Shown: piece by piece, positions 25,617 to 35,067 of the stretch | How positions within the stretch are numbered: position 1 is the first letter of the stretch | Layout: every line of letters begins with the position of its first letter | Assembly: GCF_023715405.1 (NCBI RefSeq) | Contig: NZ_JAMBOC010000003.1 | Location: 176,182-240,181, forward strand | From: Solibacillus isronensis | GTDB taxonomy: Bacteria; Bacillota; Bacilli; Bacillales_A; Planococcaceae | Reading direction: 5' to 3' | Length of the DNA stretch: 64,000 bases | Notes under the pieces: model-generated | The model's input: the letters and a program-made list of their open reading frames with translations, nothing else | What the model was told of the DNA's origin: nothing | The model's database searches: none | Translations under genes and position numbers: made by a program

Positions 25617-27839
25617 TCACTTCATTAAAAAAGCCTCTTTCGAAGGGCCAATCAAATAAAGCTCATGCATGGCACGGGTTAAGGCTACATATAGCAGTTT
25701 CCGGTCAAGAGGGTTGTCATCGTACGGTGTGTCAAATGACGTAAGAATAACCGCATCAAACTCTAACCCTTTTGCCAAGTGACTTGGGATGACGAGAAGT
25801 TTTTGCTGATCGATTGCTGAATTTTCGTCGAGCAGCTGTGCAGGGATATCCGAGTTTTCAAGCTGTCCGATTAACTGAACGGCTTCACCTGTTGTTTTGC
25901 AAATGAGTGCAATGGACTGATGCTGACTGGCGCGGATTTTTACAAGCACTTCTTGAATAATATCGGGATCAAACTCTTCCGCGACGATAAATTCAGGCTC
26001 TTTTCCATGACGGACAACAGGTTCAACAAGAGGTAAATCCTCATCCATCTGCATCAGGATTTCATTGGCAACATCCATAATTTCAATTGTTGTTCGGTAG
26101 CTTTTTTGAAGTGTTGCATACGTTGCGCGCGGGAAAAGAGAAAGTACAGGCTGCCACTCTGTCAGGGACCGGTAGCTATGGATTCCTTGAGCGAGATCGC
26201 CAACCATTGTAAACATATCCGTTTCAAGGCCCGCTTTTAGTGCAGCAAGCTGAAAATAGCTGTAATCCTGTACTTCATCGATAAACACGACGCGCATTTT
26301 CCACTTCTCATCAATACCTTTGATCTTTGCCTGCAAAAAGTAAAGGGCAGCCAAATCCTCCAGTACCCAACGTTCTTTCTGATGTGCTTTTATAAAATGC
26401 GCCACTTCTTCCAACGGCCATTCAGGTGCAACTTCACCTAATAACTCACGATTCGTCAAAAGCTCACGGTACATCTGTTTCACTTTTACTTTCTGGAATT
26501 TTTTCATATAGACTGTTGCAACGGATTTTGCTTCCTGTCTAATTTTTGGAACGCGGGCATCCCGTTCATCAATCAGTTTTGTTACTGTACGACGGCGTTT
26601 CTCTGCGTCGCGCATGCCATTTAGCGCACGGCCAATTGCATCTTCATAGCGCGTATTCAATGTCGTGAGCACAGCTGCGGTTTTCCGCTTTACCTCTGTT
26701 TGAATAACCTTTTTAATACGTTCAAGCCGCTTTTCTACAGGCATATAATGAAATTCTACCAAAAACAGCTTTCGTAAATGCTCGCCTTTCATAATGCGGT
26801 ATTTTTCAATGAATACATCATCAAACAATGCTGCAAGTTGCTGTTCATAGTGCTCGATATAGCGGTTCATCATGAGCTCGTAAAATGGACTGCCTTTTGT
26901 TTTCGAAATCATGGCATACTCTTGCTGTACGGAAGGGTTTGCGATGAGCTGCTCGAGTTGTTCATTCGGATTTTGAAGTTTTAATTTTAGGTTCAGTGCA
27001 TCAAGTACATATTGTGCATATGTTGTCTGGCAAATTTTATCGACGCCAAGCTCCGGTAATACATCAGCAATATAATCGATAAATAACCGGTTTGGTGCAA
27101 GAATCATCAACTGTTCTGGATTGAAATGCTCGCCCATCGTATAAAGGAAATACGAAATCCGGTGGAGGGCAATTGTTGTTTTACCTGAACCTGCCGCACC
27201 TTGTACAAGAATCGGCTGGCGCAGATGTGCACGAATAATTTCATTTTGTTCTTTTTGGATAGTGGAGACAATTTCCGTTAACCGGACATCGGCTTTTCCT
27301 TCGAGTGCTTCCTGGAGGAGCTCATCATTTGTTGTTAAATCGACGTCCCGATAATTGATCAGCTCGCCGTTTTCAATTTTATATTGGCGCTTGGCAAACA
27401 AATGACCGGAATGTGTTTCATCCCGGACATCATAAGAAATATCACCAAGTCGGCCATCGTAATAAACGTTTGCGACAGGGGAGCGCCAGTCAACGATAAT
27501 CGGTTCATGGGTCTCACTATGGAAAAGTGAAGTCTTTCCGATATAAAGAAACTCCTCATTTTCGTTTTCACGTTGGAAATGGATTCGTGCAAAATACGGT
27601 TTTTGCCGAATCGCTTCCAACCCTTCTTTTTGATTACGGGCAAGCTCGAAAAAACGTGTATTCATTAAAATATTCAGGAAGCTGTCACTGGAGTCCAAAT
27701 ATTCCACATTGGCCATCGCGGTACGGATATTTTCCTGTGCCGTTTCAATATCTTTTTTCGAGCTATTTAAAATCTGGTCCATATAATGGATTGTTTCGTG
27801 CAGACGCTGTTGTTCCTGCTTAAAATCTTGAGCTGTCAT
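25617..27839 (-). CDS. helD: RNA polymerase recycling ATPase HelD
   Basis: A 740-residue UvrD/Rep-like superfamily 1 ATPase. It has a long N-terminal coiled arm (about 1-60), the segment EPIIVDWRSPVANVYYDG typical of HelD, Walker A GAAGSGKTT (214-222), DEVQDYS (Walker B/motif II), and C-terminal motifs HLAKGLEFDAVIL and KLLYVALTRAMHEL. HelD binds RNA polymerase, prises stalled complexes off DNA and recycles the enzyme; it is about the same length as the Bacillus protein. It sits 21 bp downstream of the DUF2804 gene in a probable two-gene operon. Confidence 0.9.
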   Translation of the reverse strand: MTAQDFKQEQQRLHETIHYMDQILNSSKKDIETAQENIRTAMANVEYLDSSDSFLNILMNTRFFELARNQKEGLEAIRQKPYFARIHFQRENENEEFLYIGKTSLFHSETHEPIIVDWRSPVANVYYDGRLGDISYDVRDETHSGHLFAKRQYKIENGELINYRDVDLTTNDELLQEALEGKADVRLTEIVSTIQKEQNEIIRAHLRQPILVQGAAGSGKTTIALHRISYFLYTMGEHFNPEQLMILAPNRLFIDYIADVLPELGVDKICQTTYAQYVLDALNLKLKLQNPNEQLEQLIANPSVQQEYAMISKTKGSPFYELMMNRYIEHYEQQLAALFDDVFIEKYRIMKGEHLRKLFLVEFHYMPVEKRLERIKKVIQTEVKRKTAAVLTTLNTRYEDAIGRALNGMRDAEKRRRTVTKLIDERDARVPKIRQEAKSVATVYMKKFQKVKVKQMYRELLTNRELLGEVAPEWPLEEVAHFIKAHQKERWVLEDLAALYFLQAKIKGIDEKWKMRVVFIDEVQDYSYFQLAALKAGLETDMFTMVGDLAQGIHSYRSLTEWQPVLSLFPRATYATLQKSYRTTIEIMDVANEILMQMDEDLPLVEPVVRHGKEPEFIVAEEFDPDIIQEVLVKIRASQHQSIALICKTTGEAVQLIGQLENSDIPAQLLDENSAIDQQKLLVIPSHLAKGLEFDAVILTSFDTPYDDNPLDRKLLYVALTRAMHELYLIGPSKEAFLMK

Positions 27840-27860
27840 TAAATTTTCCCCCCTAACGTG

Positions 27861-28886
27861 TTACCACTTTGCAACATGTTCTTCAATGCAGCCAAGCATT
27901 TGCTGGATATGCAGTGTTTTGCCATCGTCGAGCTGAATAAATCCATCGTAATAACCGACCATCTGATGAACAGAGGAAACGATGAGTTTCGCATTCGTTT
28001 CTGCTACACGTTCAAAAAATGGTGTGAAAGTTAGGTTGACGCGTCCGCTGAATTTCGTTTTGATCGTCCACGGATGCATGAAATTGGTGCGATCATAGTG
28101 AAACAGAACATCTTCATGAATTTTCATCATTTGACCGTCGATAAAAATGGCATTTTCGGTCATGCCTGTTCCATCTGTCCATTTACCGCCAAAATTTAAA
28201 CCAATCCGCTGACCACGAACGCGCTGCGATGCCATGCCCCAGTTCCATGTTGCTTCCCGAGGCCATACACCACGTCCGTAATCGAGTACAGCAAAGCTTT
28301 CTTCCGGTGTGAACGTAAAGGTGCGGTTCCCGATTTTTACCGTTCCCGAAGTTGGCAACGTATGATGTTTCGCCGTGAATTGGAATGTCCGGCGATTCCA
28401 TGGAATGACTACATTAAGGGAGTCATCGTCTTTCGGGTGTGCAATTGTGAGCTCTGCATGCAAAGGATCACCGTCAAAATCAGGCGCGGTTACTGTTAAA
28501 TGGGTCTCGCGGTTGAAGTATGTAAGTTGAATGGACATTTCAGAATTTTTATATTGTATTGTTTCCAGCACTTGTGTCGGCATTTTTACTTTTGCCCCAA
28601 GCGGAATTAAAATTGTTTTTTCAAAGTAACGTTGTGTCTCATATTCGAGGAAATAAACAAAGCATACAGCCGCATAATCCATATGACTGATTGTCGCGGA
28701 AAATAAAATCTCCTCCCCATATACACACCAGTAATTCCATTTTTTCTTGCGCATAAAATGCCCTGACAAATTACTGTCGATAATAGGTCTACGTGCAAAA
28801 CCGATTGCTTCCGGATTTAAGTTACCTTTTTTATCGCAAAGGGCTATCGGAAGAAAAATTTCCCTTTCTGCATGTTGTGTCATCAT
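27861..28886 (-). CDS. DUF2804 domain protein
   Basis: A 341-residue protein covered almost entirely by DUF2804, with the typical N-terminal REIFLPIALCDKKGNLNP and the later DYGRGVWPREATWNWG and GLNFGGKWTDGTG motifs. The family is built of beta-strands and has no established function. The start at 28886 is preferred over the ATG at 28907 because TTAGGGGG lies 5 bp upstream. It shares an operon with helD, but no functional link is known. Confidence 0.85.
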   Translation of the reverse strand: MMTQHAEREIFLPIALCDKKGNLNPEAIGFARRPIIDSNLSGHFMRKKKWNYWCVYGEEILFSATISHMDYAAVCFVYFLEYETQRYFEKTILIPLGAKVKMPTQVLETIQYKNSEMSIQLTYFNRETHLTVTAPDFDGDPLHAELTIAHPKDDDSLNVVIPWNRRTFQFTAKHHTLPTSGTVKIGNRTFTFTPEESFAVLDYGRGVWPREATWNWGMASQRVRGQRIGLNFGGKWTDGTGMTENAIFIDGQMMKIHEDVLFHYDRTNFMHPWTIKTKFSGRVNLTFTPFFERVAETNAKLIVSSVHQMVGYYDGFIQLDDGKTLHIQQMLGCIEEHVAKW

Positions 28887-29023
28887 AATTCCCCCTAACC
28901 GTTTCATAATTTCAATAAAATAATTGTATCAAAGATTTACAAAAACAGGGGATTTTTGCTCTACATTCACAACACTTTCATAATTAGAAAGTACTCGACA
29001 TACGCTGTGAAAAAAGGAGAAGA

Positions 29024-29521
29024 TTGTTGCCTACTTATAATCGGATGGCTGCTGTGGCTTATGCAAATAAATGGTGGGATAGCTTTAATCCTGAATATCC
29101 GGTATTTCGGGATGACTGTACAAATTTTATTTCCCAATGTTTACGTGCTGGAGGGGCTCCAATGCGGGGGGCACCGAACCGTGGGCAAGGCTGGTGGATG
29201 ATCGGACAACCGGAGCGCTGGAGTTATAGCTGGTCTGTTGCACATTCTCTTCGCTGGTATTTGGAAACGTCCACGCAAGGCTTACGCGCGACTAGGGTAA
29301 GCTCGCCAAGTGAACTGCAGCTTGGCGATCTCATTTTTTACGATTTTACAGGGGACGGCCGTATCGATCACAGTACAATTGTGACGCGAATTGAGCAGGG
29401 GGTTCCGTATGTTAATGCACATACATCGAACAGCAGCGACCGCATCTATACGTATGAAGATTCCACTGCCTATACTCCAAACATGCAGTATTACTATTAC
29501 CATATTGAAGATGAGTTTTGA
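29024..29521 (+). CDS. Amidase domain protein (Amidase_6, C40-like)
   Basis: A 165-residue protein consisting of an Amidase_6 domain (NlpC/P60-like): the catalytic cysteine lies in [11 protein letters not shown], with GDLIFYDF and DHSTIVTRI supplying the histidine and HTSNSSDR the later polar residue. Such domains usually sit at the C-terminus of longer secreted or spore-associated proteins; this one has no signal peptide, so it acts inside the cell, is exported another way, or is a cut-down relic. The start is TTG (29024 or 29027) behind GGAG; there is no ATG near it. Confidence 0.8.
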   Translation: MLPTYNRMAAVAYANKWWDSFNPEYPVFRDDCTNFISQCLRAGGAPMRGAPNRGQGWWMIGQPERWSYSWSVAHSLRWYLETSTQGLRATRVSSPSELQLGDLIFYDFTGDGRIDHSTIVTRIEQGVPYVNAHTSNSSDRIYTYEDSTAYTPNMQYYYYHIEDEF

Positions 29522-29707
29522 ATGTCTTTATGGGAAGAGAGAGTGGTGAAATAAGCAGAGTTTTTCCGCTTGTTTAATACGTTACTTAACAGAATTGTGG
29601 TAACCTGCCTTATAATGAACCTTTTTAATAGAATTCCCTCAATGTAATATGTTAAATAGAGATCATTCATGCTAATGTAATAGTAGTAATTGAAGGAGGA
29701 TTTGGCG

Positions 29708-30271
29708 ATGACTTTATCAGTAAGAGACGCAGTATTGCAACGTCGTTCGATTAAACTGTTTAACGGACAGCAAGTTGACAAAAAGGCAGTAATGGAAATT
29801 TTGGATGATGCAAAATGGGCACCGAATCACGGCAACCGTCAGCCATGGCGCATTGTAGTAGGTGCAGAGGAGCAGCTGCCAAAAGTACATGAACTGCTTC
29901 GAGACCTTGCAGTTCCGAAATGGCAGGAGCTTTCAGAAGATGCGCTTGCTATACAAATGAAAAAATTCACATTGGCCGGTGCGTACGCATTTGTGCTTGT
30001 GACAGAAGATGTTCGTCAAAAAGAACGGTTGGAAGACTATGCGGCTGCCGCTTGCTATTTACAAAATGTGCAACTGCTGGCATGGGAAAAAGGCATCGGT
30101 ACTTGTTGGAAAACACCGGGCTTCTTAGACAACCCGAAATTCCGTGAAGCATTAAACGCACAGCCGCATGAGCGTGTCATTTCGATGTTCCAGTTTGGTT
30201 ATTACGATAATGTGCCAAATGTAAGAGTACGTAAAGAGCTTACTGAGTTCGTAACGGAATTTGGTCAATAA
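29708..30271 (+). CDS. Nitroreductase family protein (YdjA-like)
   Basis: A 187-residue FMN-dependent NAD(P)H oxidoreductase. The N-terminal QRRSIKLF supplies the FMN-phosphate-binding arginines and WAPNHGNRQPWRIVV is the classical second FMN site; GIGTCWKTPGF lies in the C-terminal half. The start at 29708 is taken because GAAGGAGGA is 8 bp upstream; the earlier in-frame TTG at 29690 overlaps this site. Acts on nitro compounds or quinones; the physiological substrate is unknown. Confidence 0.9.
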   Translation: MTLSVRDAVLQRRSIKLFNGQQVDKKAVMEILDDAKWAPNHGNRQPWRIVVGAEEQLPKVHELLRDLAVPKWQELSEDALAIQMKKFTLAGAYAFVLVTEDVRQKERLEDYAAAACYLQNVQLLAWEKGIGTCWKTPGFLDNPKFREALNAQPHERVISMFQFGYYDNVPNVRVRKELTEFVTEFGQ

Positions 30272-30281
30272 TAATAGGATT

Positions 30282-30316
30282 GAATGCATGAGGAAACAAT
30301 GATTTCCTCATTCATT
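30282..30316 (+). terminator. Terminator after nitroreductase
   Basis: A 9-bp stem ATGAGGAAA/TTTCCTCAT (30288-30296, 30303-30311), extended by GAATG/CATTC, then six T residues. Confidence 0.8.
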
Positions 30317-30336
30317 TTTTATATTCCTAAAAAAGC

Positions 30337-30369
30337 AAAGGGGGGGCCGCATTATGTGGCAGCCCCTTT
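30337..30369. terminator. Second GC-rich hairpin
   Basis: AAAGGGG...CCCCTTT arms with inner GCCGCA/TGTGGC-type pairing. It lies between the nitroreductase terminator and the lipoprotein gene and has no clear T-run, so it may be a backup hairpin or a structured 5' region. Confidence 0.45.
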
Positions 30370-30447
30370 AATTATTCCCTGACGAATAATTTGCAAGGAT
30401 TGATCGCAACCTAGTATACAATTCATCTAAGAAAGGATGAGATATAA

Positions 30448-30975
30448 ATGAAAAAAGTATTATTTCTGCTCGGGCTTCTATTATTAGCAGGGTGTTCGGA
30501 GGAAATAGTCGCGTATGAGGGGATGCCGTTAAAAATTGCTGTTTTAGGGGAGTTCCAAGATCAGTACAATACTAATATAGAAATTGTAGAAATTACATTC
30601 GAGGAAATTGAAGAAACGGTTACGGATCAAACTTTACAATTTGATGCACTTTTTATTACGCCACTTGTATTTGGACAAGCTTCCATGGATGAATATATTA
30701 GAGTATATGAGGAGGCAATCATTCCGATCGTTTATTATGAAGCAGCGAAAGGGCATTTTGCTTTTACGAAGGAAAATATAACGTATGATACACTGCATTT
30801 TCAAAATCTTGTAAACGGTTCACATTCAACGCTTTATTTACATAATGAAATTCCGGTAGGGAATGAATTGGCAGAGAGAAAAAGTGGTATCTATGTTTGT
30901 AATTTTTATTTAAACGGGAATCGTTATGATATTATGCTGAAAGAAATTTATGAAAAAATTGAAACACTAACTTGA
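30448..30975 (+). CDS. Small lipoprotein of unknown function
   Basis: A 175-residue exported lipoprotein: signal peptide MKKVLFLLGLLLLAGC with a textbook lipobox (LLAG-C16). The rest is an acidic, soluble domain without a motif I recognise. It would be anchored to the outer face of the membrane. GAAAGGATGAG precedes the ATG and a strong terminator follows, so it is monocistronic. Confidence 0.75.
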   Translation: MKKVLFLLGLLLLAGCSEEIVAYEGMPLKIAVLGEFQDQYNTNIEIVEITFEEIEETVTDQTLQFDALFITPLVFGQASMDEYIRVYEEAIIPIVYYEAAKGHFAFTKENITYDTLHFQNLVNGSHSTLYLHNEIPVGNELAERKSGIYVCNFYLNGNRYDIMLKEIYEKIETLT

Positions 30976-30986
30976 TATAAGAGAAA

Positions 30987-31031
30987 AAATCCCGTTCCAA
31001 AGTTTTATTAGCTGTGGAACGGGATTTCGCT
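30987..31031. terminator. Terminator hairpin
   Basis: A perfect 13-bp stem AAATCCCGTTCCA/TGGAACGGGATTT (30987-30999, 31015-31027), A-rich before and T-rich after. It lies between the lipoprotein gene and the minus-strand gene remnant, serving both directions. Confidence 0.85.
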
Positions 31032-31035
31032 ATTT

Positions 31036-31227
31036 TTATATTGCCATTAATTCTAATTTAGGTGCGCGTTTACGATGTGTGATTACGCCGGAAAGAACCG
31101 TCATGAAAAATACACTAGCAACAGTTACGATATACAAGGCACTAGATATTCGCGGTTCATCGAAAGCAGAATATCTGTACGGAACCAATTTTGAAACGGA
31201 ATACCGCAGGAGTTTATCGTCTGCAAA
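31036..31227 (-). pseudogene. C-terminal remnant of a membrane protein gene
   Basis: On the minus strand a frame is open from 31227 down to a TAA at 31036. It gives about 63 residues with a membrane helix (SSALYIVTVASVFFMTVLSG) and a basic, hydrophilic tail (ITHRKRAPKLELMAI) typical of the C-terminus of a transporter subunit. It has no start codon context, and an in-frame TAG lies right upstream at 31228-31230. The strong terminator just beyond its stop fits a former gene on this strand. The family is not identifiable. Confidence 0.5.
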
Positions 31228-31300
31228 CTATTTTAAAAAAAGTTTTGTATGGGTGAGATGGGGAAAAGGTACTTACGAATAATTTAATGGAGGGATGCAA

Positions 31301-31927
31301 ATGTTTTTTGATGAGCCGAAACAGAAAATTGATGTTGCCTATACGAAACAGGAATTGCTAGAAAAACTCCAGGAATTACGTAGACCGGACAATGAATTGG
31401 AAGGTACACATATTTATGTTTTAACAAAGGATGTAGACGAATTTCACTCCATCGCACGTGATCAGCAAGTGTCACTTATTACAACAAATGGAGTCCGCAG
31501 TATAGTGAAAACAGCATTAACGAAAGAATCGCCGATTGAAGAAAAACTTCGCCGCCTCGGTTTACCGGAAAATAAGCGACTTGAATACGAAAAAATAATT
31601 GAAGATGGCGGTAAACTGCTCATAACAGGTACCGACCCATTTGATGAAGAAGATTGGACAGGCCATACACTCGATGAATGGATTACAAACCGGTCCAATC
31701 CATCGAACCTCATTAACAAAGAGGTAATGGATGAACGACCTGTACCATTTGAGCCTGAGAAAAAATATGAAGCATTACCGAATACAAGTGTTGCAGGAGA
31801 TTTTGGCCGCAGCGGTGATGTGGATGATCCGGATATTATTCCGTTACAAGACGATCAGCGCATTGTTCGCGACCCGAATACAAAAGAAATTGGAATTTAT
31901 CAGGCACCGCATGAAAAACAAAATTAA
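31301..31927 (+). CDS. General stress protein 17M-like (YflT family)
   Basis: A 208-residue soluble acidic protein. The N-terminal part (about 10-110; EGTHIYVLTKDVDEFHSIA, then SPIEEKLRRLGLPENKRLEYEKII) resembles the YflT/GsiB-neighbour general stress domain (heat-induced, PF11181 type); the C-terminal half is Pro/Asp-rich and probably flexible. The start at 31301 is chosen because GGAGGG ends 6 bp before it; the ATG at 31295 directly touches this site. Usually under general stress control (SigB), which I cannot show here. Confidence 0.7.
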   Translation: MFFDEPKQKIDVAYTKQELLEKLQELRRPDNELEGTHIYVLTKDVDEFHSIARDQQVSLITTNGVRSIVKTALTKESPIEEKLRRLGLPENKRLEYEKIIEDGGKLLITGTDPFDEEDWTGHTLDEWITNRSNPSNLINKEVMDERPVPFEPEKKYEALPNTSVAGDFGRSGDVDDPDIIPLQDDQRIVRDPNTKEIGIYQAPHEKQN

Positions 31928-31952
31928 AATGGAGAGTCAGACTGTTCTTTTG

Positions 31953-32307
31953 GGCGGTTTGGCTTTTTTGTGTGGGGGCGGGAGCAGGAATTTATTAGAA
32001 CAATTGGAGGGGTTATTAGAAAGTTGGGGGAGAGTATTAGAAAATGAGTCAGCGTAGACTGTATTTTTATCGGAAAAGGTGCTCAGGAAGGCCGGGACTG
32101 ATTTTTTTTAGAACAATGTTGCGGGTTATTAGAACAACGGTGGGGGATATTCGAAAATGAAGCGAAGATATTAGAACAAAGCGCGGACTTATTATAACAT
32201 CTCAGTAATATATTTGAAAATCGGTAGTTTATTAGAACAAATAAAAATATATTAGAACATTTCGAAATTTATTAGAAAATGCACGCACGACAAATTGCCA
32301 AACCGCC
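31953..32307. repeat. 21-bp-period array (ATTAGAA core) between 11-bp inverted repeats
   Basis: The core ATTAGAA or close variants starts at 31994, 32015, 32036, 32107, 32128, 32149, 32170, 32191, 32212, 32231, 32251 and 32271. Seven steps are exactly 21 bp and the last three are 19-20 bp; one degenerate gap of 71 bp lies in the middle. The array is framed by a perfect inverted repeat GGCGGTTTGGC/GCCAAACCGCC (31953-31963, 32297-32307), with ACTGTT/AACAG further out. The left arm is followed by six T residues, so the array may have grown inside a terminator hairpin. Confidence 0.8.
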
Positions 32308-32384
32308 AATAGAAAAACAGATTTTTAAAGGGAATCTCGTCTTTTTGTAGAATATTTTGTATGGATGTGAAAGGGGATAAGGAC

Positions 32385-33083
32385 ATGGACAAAGTAGTAG
32401 CTTCTGTACAACAAGCGATTCAGGCAATAGACGATGGAGCTGTATTATTGGTGGGGGGCTTCGGGTTATGCGGTATTCCAGAAAATCTAATTCAGGCGGT
32501 AAAAGATAAAGGAACAAAAAATCTGACGGTTGTCAGCAATAACTGTGGTGTCGATGATTTCGGTCTCGGCATTCTGTTACAAGACAAGCAGATTACGAAA
32601 ATCATTGCTTCCTATGTAGGGGAAAATAAAACATTCGAACAGCAATTTTTAAACGGTGAGCTTGAAGTGGAATTGACACCACAAGGCACATTAGCGGAAC
32701 GTATTCGTGCTGGCGGTGCGGGTATACCGGGATTTTATACGGCAACAGGTGTTGGTACGCCAATCGCAGAGGGGAAAGAGACGAAGGAGTTCGACGGCAA
32801 GACATACTTGCTTGAACGCGCGATTACAGGGGATTTTGCGCTTGTGAAAGCATGGAAAGCCGATCGCTCCGGAAATCTTGTATTCCGTAAAACATCGCGC
32901 AACTTTAACCCGCTATGTGCAACAGCAGGTAAAGTGACGATTGTCGAGGTGGAGCAGCTTGTTGAAACGGGCGAACTGGATCCGGACGAAATTCATCTGC
33001 CGGGCATTTATGTGCAGCATATCGTCCACAGCCCATCATTTGAAAAGCGCATTGAACGCCGTACTGTAAGGGGGGAAGCATGA
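32385..33083 (+). CDS. scoA: 3-oxoacid CoA-transferase subunit A
   Basis: A 232-residue class I CoA-transferase alpha subunit. The motif [16 protein letters not shown] near the N-terminus and [15 protein letters not shown] are family hallmarks. With subunit B it moves CoA from succinyl-CoA (or acetyl-CoA) to a 3-oxo acid such as acetoacetate. The start at 32385 follows AAAGGGG-N-AAGG; an in-frame ATG at 32361 precedes this site and is less likely. The stop overlaps subunit B by ATGA. Confidence 0.92.
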   Translation: MDKVVASVQQAIQAIDDGAVLLVGGFGLCGIPENLIQAVKDKGTKNLTVVSNNCGVDDFGLGILLQDKQITKIIASYVGENKTFEQQFLNGELEVELTPQGTLAERIRAGGAGIPGFYTATGVGTPIAEGKETKEFDGKTYLLERAITGDFALVKAWKADRSGNLVFRKTSRNFNPLCATAGKVTIVEVEQLVETGELDPDEIHLPGIYVQHIVHSPSFEKRIERRTVRGEA

Positions 33084-33715
33084 TGGACCAACGCATGAAA
33101 ATTATCCAACGCGCAGTGAAGGAAATTCAGGACGGAACGTATGTGAACTTAGGTATCGGTATGCCAACTTTGATCGCAAATGAAATTCCGGAACATTATA
33201 ATGTGATGCTGCAGTCGGAAAACGGGCTCCTTGGAATTGGGCCGTACCCGACAGATGCAGAAGTCGATGCCGATCTGATCAATGCAGGGAAGGAAACGGT
33301 CACAGCAAAAGTGGGCGCGACGTTTTTTGATAGCGCGGAAAGCTTTGCAATGATTCGTGGCGGACATATTGATTTGGCTATTCTCGGTGGAATGGAAGTT
33401 TCTGAAGAGGGGGACTTGGCCAACTGGATGATTCCTGGAAAAGTAGTGAAAGGAATGGGCGGGGCGATGGACTTAGTTGTCGGCGCAAAAAAGGTCATCG
33501 TCATTATGGAACATACGAACAAATACGGTGAGTCCAAAGTAAAACGTGAATGCTCATTGCCGTTGACAGGCAAAAGTGTCGTTCACCGGTTAATTACCGA
33601 TATGGCGGTCTTTGATTTTCAAGATGGCAAGATGCAGCTAGTGGAGCTTCAGGATGGGATGACGCTAGAAGAAGTGCAGGAAAAAACAGAAGCTATATTT
33701 GAAGTGAAACTGTAA
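33080..33715 (+). CDS. scoB: 3-oxoacid CoA-transferase subunit B
   Basis: A 211-residue beta subunit. [13 protein letters not shown] and the [12 protein letters not shown] motif, whose glutamate forms the CoA thioester intermediate, are intact. It starts at the ATG in the ATGATGG junction (33080 or 33083) with GGGGGAAG upstream, and is translationally coupled to subunit A. The exact acyl substrate (acetoacetate, 3-oxoadipate, butyrate) cannot be fixed; ketone-body-type use is most common in Bacillales. Confidence 0.93.
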   Translation: MMDQRMKIIQRAVKEIQDGTYVNLGIGMPTLIANEIPEHYNVMLQSENGLLGIGPYPTDAEVDADLINAGKETVTAKVGATFFDSAESFAMIRGGHIDLAILGGMEVSEEGDLANWMIPGKVVKGMGGAMDLVVGAKKVIVIMEHTNKYGESKVKRECSLPLTGKSVVHRLITDMAVFDFQDGKMQLVELQDGMTLEEVQEKTEAIFEVKL

Positions 33716-33720
33716 AATCA

Positions 33721-33755
33721 TGCGCAAAAAGCAGCTCAGCTTTTTGCGCATTTTT
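33721..33755 (+). terminator. Terminator of the CoA-transferase operon
   Basis: A perfect 12-bp stem (33721-33732 with 33739-33750) followed by five T residues. Confidence 0.92.
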
Positions 33756-33988
33756 AATTTCTACACAACAGGGTTTAGTGACTTTTACTCTATAAAAACT
33801 TGAAAAGAACAGCGAAATAGTGAGTAAAATAATATACACCATTATTGGTAAATTAAAACAAATTCTCTATGTTTGATGCAATTAAATTGATAGATTCCCT
33901 CTATATACCAATATCGAATTGGTGGATATTCTTATAGTATGAATTATTATTTTGATAATTTTGAAAATTAAAGTAATGGAGGGGTCTT

Positions 33989-35014
33989 ATGAAAAAGAAA
34001 GCGTTAGCACTATCCTTAACTGGTATTTTGGCACTGGGAGCTGTTACACCAGCTTCATTAACTGCCTATGCTGTAGGTGAAGGACCGAACTATGGTGGAA
34101 ATGAATCGATTCAAACGTCAATCCTATATACTTACGATGAAATGGTAAATTATCTTAAAAAGCAAGACGCGAAACAAGATGCTATGCAGCTTGAAGTAAT
34201 CGGTCAGACTGTAAAAAAAAGAGATATTTACATGGCGAAATATATTACAAATCCTAACAACCCGACAATCCTATTTTTGACACAACAGCACGGTAATGAA
34301 CAATTAACTACAGAAGGTGCATTGGAATTTATCAAGCATCTTGGCACAGGTAAAACAAAGGGTGTTCTTGATAAGGTCAATATTCTTATTGTGCCAATGT
34401 TAAATGCAGATGGTGCAATGGGAGATGTCGACTTTTCTCTTGATGATTATATCGCTGACGGAGGTCGAAATCTAACTCGATACAATGCGGTAGGGGCAGA
34501 CTTAAATCGTGATCATGTTGATAAAGTGCATCCGGAAACTCAGGCTCTTCATAAAAATGTCTTACAAAAGTATGATATTGACTACATGATTGACCTGCAT
34601 CACCAAGGTACTCAGGCAAGACGAGACGGGAAATTAGTGTCAGGATCTATGCTTTATCCTACGAATGATAAAGTGAAGCCGGAAGTATTAGAGAAATCGA
34701 AAAAATTGGGAGCTGTTGTATTTAATGCTGTTGATTCTACTGGATGGGGTCATTTAGCCAAATATAATGGCGGCAATGGTGAGAATATTGGCCGTAATGG
34801 TGCCGCAGTTCAGTATGATATCGCGACGCTCCTTTTTGAAATGCGCGGAATGTCCGATCATTTTAATGAATCGGCAGTGATTGGTCAAAAAAGTAATGGT
34901 TACTTAATCAAACAAACGATTACAACACTTGATGCCGCTGTTCAAGCAATAGCAGACGGTTCAATTGAAAGTGCAGATATCAGTTTCTGGGATACGCTGG
35001 ATACTCAAAGATAA
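33989..35014 (+). CDS. Secreted M14 family zinc carboxypeptidase (1)
   Basis: A 341-residue exported peptidase. Signal peptide at 1-28 (KKKALALSLTGILALGAV, cleavage near AYA-VG). Zinc ligands are in QQHGNEQ (His and Glu of HxxE) and IDLHHQG (third His); GADLNRDH carries the substrate-binding Asn-Arg pair, and LLFEMRG the catalytic Glu. It trims peptides or cell-wall peptides outside the cell. It lies 54 bp upstream of a paralogue with the same motifs. A 6-bp inverted repeat ACCAAT/ATTGGT sits in its upstream region near 33910. Confidence 0.88.
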   Translation: MKKKALALSLTGILALGAVTPASLTAYAVGEGPNYGGNESIQTSILYTYDEMVNYLKKQDAKQDAMQLEVIGQTVKKRDIYMAKYITNPNNPTILFLTQQHGNEQLTTEGALEFIKHLGTGKTKGVLDKVNILIVPMLNADGAMGDVDFSLDDYIADGGRNLTRYNAVGADLNRDHVDKVHPETQALHKNVLQKYDIDYMIDLHHQGTQARRDGKLVSGSMLYPTNDKVKPEVLEKSKKLGAVVFNAVDSTGWGHLAKYNGGNGENIGRNGAAVQYDIATLLFEMRGMSDHFNESAVIGQKSNGYLIKQTITTLDAAVQAIADGSIESADISFWDTLDTQR

Positions 35015-35067
35015 TGTTGACAGTGTAATCGGTAGTTAGAATAGGACAATCATAATGGAGGGATTTT

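Noticed and set aside
28956..29201. 81-codon ORF overlapping the amidase gene
   Set aside because: A frame-shifted shadow of the Amidase_6 gene, which has the catalytic motifs and ribosome binding site.
31079..31282. Plus-strand ORF of 67 codons
   Set aside because: No ribosome binding site and no protein-like composition; the opposite strand in this stretch encodes a membrane-helix remnant that explains the open frame better.
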